In this document: positions 16,812 to 24,262 of the stretch, piece by piece
Position numbering within the stretch: the stretch's first letter is position 1
Layout of the letters: every line of letters starts with the position of its first letter
Source of the DNA: Leptospira idonii
GTDB lineage: Bacteria; Spirochaetota; Leptospiria; Leptospirales; Leptospiraceae
Direction of reading: 5' to 3'
Assembly (NCBI RefSeq): GCF_004770995.1
Contig: NZ_RQHW01000028.1
Coordinates: forward strand, 1 to 64,000
Length of the DNA: 64,000 nucleotides
The notes under the pieces: model-generated
Databases searched by the model: none
Seen by the model: only the letters and a program-made list of their open reading frames with translations
What the model was told of the DNA's origin: nothing
Made by a program: the position numbers and the translations under genes

Positions 16812-18614
16812 TCAGTCTTTTTTGAAAAATTGATTTTGGATTTCTTTTACTTCCTGAGGGATGATTTCTATATATCCCAATTTTCTGTTCTTATAAGCTC
16901 CTGCAACTTCCAAAATAATTTCTTTCATCCTGCCGTATCTGGACAACAAAACATGGATTTTTTCCTTAGGCTGAAGTTGTTTTTCCAGCTTTTGGAGAAG
17001 GGAGGAATTCATTCTCTTTCCGTTGATGGCTACGATTTCATCTTCCAATTGGAGATCGGGGACGATCCCATCGTCTTTGTGGGAGATTTTTTGGACGAAC
17101 AGATTTCCGTTTTTATCTTTGGTTTTGAATCTTAGATCCGCCACCCATTCCGATTCTATCTTTTGCAGCCCGATCCATTTCAGATATTCTTCTATAGGGA
17201 TTCGTTTTGCGGTCGTTAAAAGGCCGTCGAATTCCTTTTTTAAATCGACCCCTGTGGCTTCTTTTGCAGTATCGAAGAACTCTTGTTTTGTGAACCCTCT
17301 TTGTTTCTCCAGATAATATCTTTTGTACAATAGAAGCATGATGTCTCGGAAGGATTTGGTTCCGTTCGTTTCCTTGAGAAGGAAGATCACCATACACAAA
17401 ACCAAAGCGGCTCCTTTCGTATAATAAGACACATTAATATTGTGGCTGTTCCCGTTTCTTTTGTAATATTTAGTCCAAGCGGTAAAGGAAGATTCTTCCA
17501 AACTCATCCAATCTTCCGCATTCGTATCATCCAAGGACAATACGTCGTTCTGAATGCGGGAGAGGTATTCTTCTTTTGTGAGAAAACCCGCAAGATATAA
17601 GAAATGGATATCGTAAAAACTGGTCACTCCTTCCGCAATCCATAGTTCTTTTGTTAGGTTGGGAGATTGATAGTCGAAGGGGCCGAGTGCGACAGGACGG
17701 ATTCTTTTTACATTCCAAAGATGAAAATATTCGTGTGATAAAAGTTCCAAAAGTCTTTTGTAATCTTCATCTTCATGAATCTGATCGGGACTGAAAAAGT
17801 TGATGCTGGACGCTTTGTGTTCCAACCCGCCGTAGGCGGGTTGGCTCAAATTCAATACAAAAAGATAATAAGAATTCGGGCAGGATTCCATCCATTCGAT
17901 TTGTTTGGAAGTGATCTTCTGCAGATCGGAAGCGAGTTTTTCCTTAAAAGAATAGGGGACATTGCCTTCGATCAAAAGTTCATGTTCGCATTGATCGGAG
18001 CGGAATCGAATCGATGTTTGGTTTGTCAAATGAAACGGGGAATCGTACAATTCGTCGAAATCTTCCGCCAGATAATGATGGGGACCTTCCTTTCTCAAAG
18101 AAGTGAATGTATTTGCGAAAGTATTTTCCGTTTCAAATCGAACGGAAACGGCGGTTTGCAGATTTCCTTCCGGATACAAAAACAGTGCGGAAGGATTGAT
18201 AAAACCGAATTCGGAGTCCAAATAATTGGTTCGAACGGAATAATCCTCGAAAGCATAAATAATATATTCGGCAACAAATGCCTGTTTATTGTTTTTGACT
18301 TTCCATCGGTTCAGATCGATTTGTTCCGATTTGACTTCCTCTTGAGTGAGCGGGTTATAGGAAATAAATTTATGTAGATGAGTGGAGTAGTCCCGAATCA
18401 TATAAGAGCCGGGAGTCCAAGCGGGAAGTGCTAAAACAGTTTCTTCCGCATCCGTCTCCATTTGCAGTCTGACTTTGAAATAATGTTTATTGAGATCTTG
18501 AATTCCAACCGTAAAGGAGCAAGTCGGTATAGACTGTTTTTTTTCTTCCGTTGGAATTCTGTTTGTTTCTTTTTCCTTACCCATCAATTCACTAGTTTTG
18601 TTTATTTTTCCCAA
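16812..18614 (-). CDS. M61-family metallopeptidase with PDZ domain
   Basis: A 600-aa glycyl-aminopeptidase-like protein. The N-terminal part (about 30-200) is the beta-rich M61 domain, the catalytic domain carries HEYFH near residue 290 with the third zinc ligand in AEGVTSFYD, and a PDZ-like region (LQLEDEIVAINGKRM) lies near 515-530. No signal peptide is visible, so a cytoplasmic location is likely; the family also has exported members. A second in-frame Met at residue 11 could be the true start. The promoter region of this gene faces the small transcription unit on the opposite strand. Confidence 0.88.
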   Translation of the reverse strand: MGKINKTSELMGKEKETNRIPTEEKKQSIPTCSFTVGIQDLNKHYFKVRLQMETDAEETVLALPAWTPGSYMIRDYSTHLHKFISYNPLTQEEVKSEQIDLNRWKVKNNKQAFVAEYIIYAFEDYSVRTNYLDSEFGFINPSALFLYPEGNLQTAVSVRFETENTFANTFTSLRKEGPHHYLAEDFDELYDSPFHLTNQTSIRFRSDQCEHELLIEGNVPYSFKEKLASDLQKITSKQIEWMESCPNSYYLFVLNLSQPAYGGLEHKASSINFFSPDQIHEDEDYKRLLELLSHEYFHLWNVKRIRPVALGPFDYQSPNLTKELWIAEGVTSFYDIHFLYLAGFLTKEEYLSRIQNDVLSLDDTNAEDWMSLEESSFTAWTKYYKRNGNSHNINVSYYTKGAALVLCMVIFLLKETNGTKSFRDIMLLLYKRYYLEKQRGFTKQEFFDTAKEATGVDLKKEFDGLLTTAKRIPIEEYLKWIGLQKIESEWVADLRFKTKDKNGNLFVQKISHKDDGIVPDLQLEDEIVAINGKRMNSSLLQKLEKQLQPKEKIHVLLSRYGRMKEIILEVAGAYKNRKLGYIEIIPQEVKEIQNQFFKKD

Positions 18615-18630
18615 TTTGCCAAATGTTTTC

Positions 18631-18659
18631 TTGACATGGATTTCTCAGAGTACTAGAAA
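18631..18659 (+). promoter_or_regulatory. Strong sigma70-type promoter in the gap between two minus-strand genes
   Basis: A perfect TTGACA (18631-18636), a 17-bp spacer and TAGAAA (18654-18659, four of six consensus bases) read towards increasing coordinates, opposite to both flanking genes. A perfect -35 with optimal spacing is rare in this window. The next plus-strand gene is 2.7 kb away, so the promoter must serve a short RNA or tiny gene here. Confidence 0.55.
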
Positions 18660-18695
18660 AGGTTAGCTAAGGTATAAGCAAAGGAGGTGGTCCAT

Positions 18696-18752
18696 TTGGA
18701 TAGTAGTTGTTACAACAAAGGAATTTTGACCCGCGAGGTGGCTGGGCAATAA
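18696..18752 (+). CDS. Candidate 18-codon small ORF with near-complete Shine-Dalgarno
   Basis: TTG start at 18696 followed by 17 sense codons and TAA; the peptide reads MDSSCYNKGILTREVAGQ. The preceding AAGGAGGTGG (18681-18690) is almost fully complementary to the 16S rRNA 3' end, at 8 bp spacing, far better than the ribosome binding site of nearly every other gene in the window. The in-frame upstream stop TAA at 18675-18677 excludes an extension. No homology is known to me. It could be a functional micropeptide, a leader peptide, or part of a dual-function RNA. The ORF alone would mean little; promoter, binding site and following hairpins together make it credible. Confidence 0.4.
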   Translation: MDSSCYNKGILTREVAGQ

Positions 18753-18789
18753 AAGCCTAACAGCATTCGTTGCAAAACCGACCAGTCAC

Positions 18790-18850
18790 AATCTTTCCAA
18801 GTTCCGAAAGTTGGTCTCTTTCGGGCAAATCGCAGTCGCTTGGAAAGATT
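18790..18850. ncRNA. Nested hairpin structure behind the small ORF
   Basis: A perfect 12-bp inverted repeat (AATCTTTCCAAG at 18790-18801, CTTGGAAAGATT at 18839-18850) encloses a second perfect stem (CCGAAAG at 18804-18810, CTTTCGG at 18818-18824, 7-base loop). A GACCA/TGGTC pair offers a competing fold. The outer stem ends 10 bp from the stop of the convergent chemoreceptor gene and is followed on the plus strand by a pyrimidine-rich stretch, so it may be a bidirectional terminator, or a structural part of a small RNA transcribed from 18631. The pairing is seen; function is inferred. Confidence 0.5.
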
Positions 18851-18860
18851 TCTCCTTCTT

Positions 18861-20921
18861 CTAAAGTTTGAACTTCTGGAGAACATTCCCCAGCTTCGAG
18901 CTAATGCCTGTCATGCGATTTGAATTTTCAGTCATCATCGCCGCTTGATCGGACAAAATCTGAGAACCGTTCGAGATGTTCACAGTCATATTCGCCAATT
19001 CATCCGTAGCTCTTTTCTGTTCTTCCGTAGATTGTTGTATTGCTTGGACTAAAGCGGAAATTTCTTCGATCTCAGAATAGATCTGATTCGTTTTGGATTT
19101 TTGATCTTGGATCATAGGAATGATGTTTTTCGCCTTTTCGAAAATCACCGAAACTTCCTGAGTGATCTCTCTTAATACTGAAATTAATTTCTGAACTTGA
19201 GCGCCCCCTCTATCGATGGATTCGAGAGCACCTGCGGAAAGATGGTTGATCTGCGAGACCGATTCTGCCGCTTGAGAAGCCAATTTGGAAATTTCTTCCG
19301 CAACGACTGCGAATCCTCTTCCTGATTCTCCCGCTCTTGCCGCTTCGATGGCAGCATTTAATGCAAGTAAGCTGGTTTTTTCGGATATGCTGGAAATGAC
19401 TTCGGAAAATTCAGTAATTGTTTGCGATTTTTCCTGGATTTCCTCGATGGCTTGGGAAGTGAGAGAAGCCATGTTTTTTCCTTCCTCCGCCTTTTGGTTG
19501 GCACCAACCGCAATGTTTCCGAACGCCTCAACTTCTCCTGTGATGTTTTGCACTAAATCTTGGATTTTGACAAGAGAGATATGAATCGATTTCGTATTTT
19601 CCACGGCCTGTTTTACGTTTCCGTTGATGGTTTCGCTGGAAGCGTTTAATTCTTCTACTGTGGCGCTGGCCTCTTCCGAAGAAGCTGCTTGGGATTGAGC
19701 CAAATCGGAAAGTTCCAGAATCGAATTTTCCATTTGTTTCGTGGTTCCGGAAAGATCTCCTCCGGAAGTTTGCGCTACAGTGAGGATTTGTCGGATATTA
19801 TCCGTCATGATACCTACGGATCGGACGAGTCTTCCCATCTCATCGTTTCTATTTTCCGTTAGGTGAGTCGTGAGGTCTCCTTTACTTGCTTTATCTGCGA
19901 AACGAAGAAGGTCTTGGAGACGGATGTCCACAAATCTGTGGAAGATCATATAATTGGCGACAACGCAGATAAAAATCCCTGCGGAACCTAAGAACAAGGA
20001 AAGCCAGAAAATGAATTCGATCTCTTTTGTGATGAGACCTAAAGGATAAGAAATGCGGATGGTCCAAGGTTTGACTCCCGCAACCAAACGAATGGGAGTG
20101 CTGATGTGGAGATAATCTCCTTCGATATAGATTCGTTTTTGATCCTCTAACATCGCCTGATTTACGTTAGGATCTAATTCGTTTTTCCATTCCACCGCTC
20201 CTTCTTCCGGATGAAATCCGTCGAAAAGAACGATTCCGTTGCTGGCAACGAATGTGATTTTTCCCTGTCCTTCGAACAGACGAATGGTTTTGAAATAAGC
20301 CTGAATGGTTTCCAGAGAGATGTCAGCTCCTGAAATCCCTATGAATTTATTTCCCTTTAACACAGGATAAACTAAAGAAACCATCATCACATCTTTTCCG
20401 TCTATTTTATAGCTAAAAGGAGGAAGAAGCTCCAGGCTTTGACTTTTTTTAGGAAGGAAATAAAATTCAGCACTTTCTTCCTCGTAACCGACCACAGGTT
20501 CTATGATGATTTTATCTCCCGATTTGACGGAATAGGGAATAAGTCTTCCCGTCCTGTCGTGATAGAGAGTGTTCTTGAAGCGTGCATCTTGTCCGTCAAA
20601 TGCGTTCGGCTCGAAGATTACGTAAGTTCCCAGAATGGAATCATTGGAAGCGGTGAGCACGTTGAGAACTTTAAGAACTTCAGACCGATCCAAAATGCTT
20701 CCTTCTTCCAAAAGTTTTTTCATGATATAGGCTTCGTTCAAAGGACCGGAAAGATAGGCGCCCGCTTCCAAACTCATCTTTTCTGAGATGATTGTGAGAG
20801 TTTCTATCGCTTCCGATTTGGCATTGCGGTAAATGACGAAAGAAATCGTAGTTAGGATGATGCCGAGGGTCAGCAGAGTGAAAATAGATGTGCCTAAGGC
20901 TAACTTCTGTTTAATGGTCAT
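18861..20921 (-). CDS. Methyl-accepting chemotaxis protein (dCache-HAMP-MCP)
   Basis: A 686-aa chemoreceptor. It has an N-terminal membrane helix (about 10-30), a periplasmic dCache ligand-binding region (about 35-295), a second helix near 300-325, HAMP (about 326-380) and a signalling domain with the hairpin tip [26 protein letters not shown]. No C-terminal CheR-docking pentapeptide is visible. It feeds a CheA/CheW pathway controlling motility; the ligand is unknown. It differs in architecture from the two tandem receptors at 24.3-29.5 kb and is not a recent copy of them. Confidence 0.93.
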   Translation of the reverse strand: MTIKQKLALGTSIFTLLTLGIILTTISFVIYRNAKSEAIETLTIISEKMSLEAGAYLSGPLNEAYIMKKLLEEGSILDRSEVLKVLNVLTASNDSILGTYVIFEPNAFDGQDARFKNTLYHDRTGRLIPYSVKSGDKIIIEPVVGYEEESAEFYFLPKKSQSLELLPPFSYKIDGKDVMMVSLVYPVLKGNKFIGISGADISLETIQAYFKTIRLFEGQGKITFVASNGIVLFDGFHPEEGAVEWKNELDPNVNQAMLEDQKRIYIEGDYLHISTPIRLVAGVKPWTIRISYPLGLITKEIEFIFWLSLFLGSAGIFICVVANYMIFHRFVDIRLQDLLRFADKASKGDLTTHLTENRNDEMGRLVRSVGIMTDNIRQILTVAQTSGGDLSGTTKQMENSILELSDLAQSQAASSEEASATVEELNASSETINGNVKQAVENTKSIHISLVKIQDLVQNITGEVEAFGNIAVGANQKAEEGKNMASLTSQAIEEIQEKSQTITEFSEVISSISEKTSLLALNAAIEAARAGESGRGFAVVAEEISKLASQAAESVSQINHLSAGALESIDRGGAQVQKLISVLREITQEVSVIFEKAKNIIPMIQDQKSKTNQIYSEIEEISALVQAIQQSTEEQKRATDELANMTVNISNGSQILSDQAAMMTENSNRMTGISSKLGNVLQKFKL

Positions 20922-20987
20922 AAATATATAAACTAAAGGGAAAAGTCAGAATAGAATAAATTTTTTCTCGAAAATCTCAAGAAATTT

Positions 20988-21341
20988 CTATACTTCCTTC
21001 CAGAAAATTCGATCAGGGAAATGACTCAATCCCAGTAAATTTCCGTCCGGATCTCTGAAGTAAAGAGTATAATCGGTCCTTCGTTCGATTCTTACCGTTT
21101 GGAAAAAAACTTCCCAATCGGGACGATCTTTTTCCTGAAAGGTGAACACAAGCGCCTTCGGGGCTTCTTTTTCTCCCGATTCGATCATAAGTAAAATATC
21201 TTCCGACCGGATCCAAACGGAGCGAAGAGATTCTCCTGTTTCCTCCTTATTTTCTCTTTCCAGGCGGCAACCGGGGATTTGGAGGTAGAATTGGGAAACG
21301 AAACGGACCGAATCGGTGCCGATGGCAATATGATGTATCAT
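20988..21341 (-). CDS. VOC-family (glyoxalase/bleomycin-resistance-like) protein
   Basis: A 117-aa single-domain protein of the vicinal-oxygen-chelate fold: IHHIAIGTDSV at the start and LYFRDPDGNLLGLS near the end. The start at 21341 is chosen because the family begins right there (MIHHIAIG); an open extension of 43 codons upstream overlaps the lipoprotein start on the other strand. The enzyme's substrate cannot be assigned; many members are metal-dependent lyases, dioxygenases or binding proteins. Confidence 0.78.
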   Translation of the reverse strand: MIHHIAIGTDSVRFVSQFYLQIPGCRLERENKEETGESLRSVWIRSEDILLMIESGEKEAPKALVFTFQEKDRPDWEVFFQTVRIERRTDYTLYFRDPDGNLLGLSHFPDRIFWKEV

Positions 21342-21408
21342 TTTTTTGTTTTCAAATCCCTTTCTTCGGGAGATTGTATCAAGAAAATACCATCCCTCGG
21401 AGTTTTTC

Positions 21409-21687
21409 ATGAAAAAATTACTCGTTCTCGCTCTCTTTTTGGGCTTGTCTCTTACCAACTGTAAATCCAAGGTTTATACCCAAGAAGAATGCGATGCAGC
21501 TCTTTCTTCCGCTTTCGTTGCAATCGAAGAAGAAGCAAAAAAGAACCCTCAAGCAGCACCTCTTATCGCAGGTTTGCAACAAGGAAAAGTAAAAATGGTG
21601 GAGCAGTGCATGGAAGGTAAATTTGACCCGAATTGCATTAAAAATGCTCCTGGTCTAACAGGCATTATGGGTTGCGTTCGCAAATAA
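21409..21687 (+). CDS. Small Cys-rich lipoprotein, TIGR04454-like
   Basis: A 92-aa lipoprotein: MKKLLVLALFLGLSLTNC forms a signal with lipobox LTNC. The mature part has four further cysteines (EEC, QCMEGKFDPNC, GCVRK), which recalls the TIGR04454 family of small Leptospira lipoproteins. The start at 21409 has GGAG upstream at good spacing; the frame is open further back. It lies in the inner or outer membrane, on the periplasmic or surface side. Function unknown. Confidence 0.72.
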   Translation: MKKLLVLALFLGLSLTNCKSKVYTQEECDAALSSAFVAIEEEAKKNPQAAPLIAGLQQGKVKMVEQCMEGKFDPNCIKNAPGLTGIMGCVRK

Positions 21688-21722
21688 TCCGATCTTTGCC
21701 GAAAGTGGCCTAGGAAGCTAGG

Positions 21723-22010
21723 TCACTTTTTCTCCCATCCTTCCTCTTCCAACATAAATCCTTCCGGTTCCAAATAACATCCATGCAATCGATACGGACC
21801 GTCTTCGTAAAAGAAGATCTTCTGTGCATATTGTTTTCCCTGTGCCAAACATCTTTTGCATAGGAAAGGTAAAATCGCCCAATCTTCACATTCTTCCGGA
21901 CGAAATGCAGGCCAAACTCTAAGAAGAGGTTTGGAAATTTCTTTTTCCGTTGCGATCAGGATCGAACCGTTTAGAAACAACAAAACCGAAAACAGAAGTG
22001 CAGCTTTCAT
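21723..22010 (-). CDS. Small exported Cys-containing protein
   Basis: A 95-aa protein with a signal peptide (KAALLFSVLLFLNGSILIA) and a mature part containing a CxxC pair (FLCKRCLAQGKQY) plus two further Cys, so it might bind a metal or form disulfides. I do not recognise a family. It is convergent with the TIGR04454-like gene and divergent from the EamA transporter gene. Confidence 0.6.
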   Translation of the reverse strand: MKAALLFSVLLFLNGSILIATEKEISKPLLRVWPAFRPEECEDWAILPFLCKRCLAQGKQYAQKIFFYEDGPYRLHGCYLEPEGFMLEEEGWEKK

Positions 22011-22054
22011 TCAAATTAAGTATCGGGGAATTTGCGCATTTCCAGGATGGAAGA

Positions 22055-22984
22055 ATGAAACGATTCTTCCAAGGAAGTGAAAAAGAATGGACCGGGGCAG
22101 CTTTGGTTTTGGTGGGAGCTCTTCTTTTTTCCGCAAAAGCGGTGGTGGTTAAATTGACCTACCAATACCCTTTGGGGGCGCTCACTTCTCTTTTCTTCCG
22201 AATGCTTTTCGCCTTTCCTTTTTTGGTTTGGATGGCCTATTCCGAAGGGAAAAAAGAGGGCCCTTCTTCTTTGTCTCGTAAGGAATGGTTTTCCGTCATT
22301 TTGATGGGAGTGGTGGGTTATTATCTGGCGAGCCTTTTCGATTTCGTGGGTCTGCAATACATCTCCGCAGGATTAGAAAGGATCATCCTGTTTATTTATC
22401 CTACCCTTGTGGTAATTCTTTCCTTCCTCTTTTTGAAAAAGAAAATTTATGCAACGGAAGTGTTTTCTCTTCTTCTGACTTATACTGGCGTGGGAATCGC
22501 CTTCAGTCAGGATATGAAATCATCTAACACTGAAAATGTGGCTTTAGGAGGGTTTTATATTTTGCTCTCTGCTTTGACCTATGCGATTTATTTGATGGGA
22601 AGCGGTTCCCTCATTCCTAAGTTAGGTGCTAAAAGATACACTGCTTGGGCTTTGGCCATTTCTTCCGTAGCGGTCTTCCTTCATTTTTTGATTTTAGGAA
22701 ACTGGGAAGAATTAGTACAACCGCTAGGTTTTTATTTTTTAGCTTTTTTTATGGGGACAGTGAACACGGTTCTACCTGCGATTTTTGTTTCGGAAGGAAT
22801 CAAAAGAGTTGGCTCTAAAGCAGCTGCGATCATCGGATCAGTCGGACCTATGTCAACTTTGTTCCTTGCTTACTGGTTTTTGGACGAAAAGATCACATTA
22901 TTCCACACAATTGGCACGATTTTCGTCCTAATCGGTGTATTTTGGATCAGTTCTCGAAAAAAAGAAAAACTCCAGGATGTTTAG
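22055..22984 (+). CDS. DMT-superfamily EamA-type transporter
   Basis: A 309-aa membrane protein with about ten helices in two EamA repeats (first starting WTGAALVLVGALLFSAKAVV, second near residue 160, ALGGFYILLSALTYAIYLM). It exports small metabolites such as amino acids or drugs; the substrate is unknown. The ATG at 22055 is chosen because a purine-rich stretch (AGGATGGAAG) precedes it and because the 35 extra residues of the longer frame are not membrane-like and lie over the start of the divergent gene. Confidence 0.86.
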   Translation: MKRFFQGSEKEWTGAALVLVGALLFSAKAVVVKLTYQYPLGALTSLFFRMLFAFPFLVWMAYSEGKKEGPSSLSRKEWFSVILMGVVGYYLASLFDFVGLQYISAGLERIILFIYPTLVVILSFLFLKKKIYATEVFSLLLTYTGVGIAFSQDMKSSNTENVALGGFYILLSALTYAIYLMGSGSLIPKLGAKRYTAWALAISSVAVFLHFLILGNWEELVQPLGFYFLAFFMGTVNTVLPAIFVSEGIKRVGSKAAAIIGSVGPMSTLFLAYWFLDEKITLFHTIGTIFVLIGVFWISSRKKEKLQDV

Positions 22985-23041
22985 GAAAGAAATTATTCTT
23001 TCAATTGTTGATCGAATGTAGAGGATACTGTAGTGGAAAAT

Positions 23042-24169
23042 ATGAAACGGATTGTCATTTCACTCTTTTTTGTTTTCGGGTTTATCATTTCGAACCAAGA
23101 GCTTTCTGCTCAATTTACTTGTGAAGGTAGAGTTTGTTCCTATCTTCCTTCCAATATCACTAGTCCTTTCAACGATACTTATGCGAAATTTCAAACTCAA
23201 TATTTGAATGAAGTGATGAAGACAAATACGGAAGCGGGCTTCCTTGCCAACATCGGAGCCAGCAATATAGGAACCGGAACCGTAAGACGCATTCAAATCG
23301 GAGCCAGCCTTTCTGCAGCGGGTTATAAAAAAGACGACATTCAAATCACAGGTACGGATTTAACACTCCCCAAACTTCCCAACGTGGGAGGATCCGTCGT
23401 TCCTTCCATCACCTTGGATATCAATCCCGGTTGGCTGCTTGGTTTTGACGACAGACATTGGTCCAGAAGATTCGGAATCTTTTTGCACGGAATGAATGTT
23501 GCAGTCAGCAAAAACCAATTGGAATCTCTCTCGAATAACAAGAATTATGAGGGAAGGATCACTGTTAAAAGTTACGGAGGGATGCTTCGTTACCAATTGG
23601 TGGAAAAAACGGGATTCTTACAAAACCTTTTCACTTGGGAAGGGATCAACATAGGTGCGGGACACCATGTTATGGATGAAAGATTCTCACTCAGTTACCT
23701 GGAAGGAAAAGCCGCCACGATCGAAATGAAAGGTGTTTCCGGGAAATGGGGCGGGGATACTAACTTCCATTATAATACGAAAGTGAGAACCACGAATGTG
23801 GACGTTCGAACAGGGATCGGTCTTTTCTGGGTCGCCAATCTAATCGTAGGTGGTGGGTACAGTTGGAACTCTGGAGACAGTGAAATTTCGCTCAGTAGAA
23901 CAGGGCCTCTGCTTGTGAATACAAGTTTGGCAAACATAGTGGATATTCCCAGAGAATACCAAAGCCAAATCGATCCTGCACTTCTTTCCCAATCCCAATC
24001 GGGAGTCTTGGGACTGACGGTAAGCGGCAATGCAAGTTCCAAAAGAAAAATCGGCTATGGAGTCGTAGGATTGGAATTGGACATTTATCTAGTAAAAGTC
24101 GTTACAGAAGTGATCTACGGTGGTAAGGACTTGTACTCAGGGAATGTAGGAGTAAAACTCTCTTTTTAA
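23042..24169 (+). CDS. Exported surface protein, Lsa36-like
   Basis: A 375-aa protein with a signal peptide (KRIVISLFFVFGFIISNQELSAQ) and a body of alternating short strands with glycine/aromatic pairs ending in F (VKLSF), as in an outer-membrane beta-barrel. The N-terminal CEGRVCSYLPSNI segment resembles the start of Leptospira proteins annotated as the Lsa36 surface family, from memory. An alternative GTG start three codons upstream (23033) is possible. Likely outer-membrane or surface localisation; the family is described as binding host matrix in pathogens, but here that is unknown. Confidence 0.6.
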   Translation: MKRIVISLFFVFGFIISNQELSAQFTCEGRVCSYLPSNITSPFNDTYAKFQTQYLNEVMKTNTEAGFLANIGASNIGTGTVRRIQIGASLSAAGYKKDDIQITGTDLTLPKLPNVGGSVVPSITLDINPGWLLGFDDRHWSRRFGIFLHGMNVAVSKNQLESLSNNKNYEGRITVKSYGGMLRYQLVEKTGFLQNLFTWEGINIGAGHHVMDERFSLSYLEGKAATIEMKGVSGKWGGDTNFHYNTKVRTTNVDVRTGIGLFWVANLIVGGGYSWNSGDSEISLSRTGPLLVNTSLANIVDIPREYQSQIDPALLSQSQSGVLGLTVSGNASSKRKIGYGVVGLELDIYLVKVVTEVIYGGKDLYSGNVGVKLSF

Positions 24170-24262
24170 ACATTCTAAACAAAAATCAAACGGATTCGTA
24201 ATTCGTTTTCTCAAAATTCCCTTTCCGAGAACTAGGAATGATCGGAAAGTGGAATCACCACC

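Noticed and set aside
18690..18860. Minus-strand Cys-rich frame (with CNECC) across the small transcription unit
   Set aside because: It is broken by TAG after CNECC, has no well-placed start, and is explained as the complement of the structured plus-strand region.
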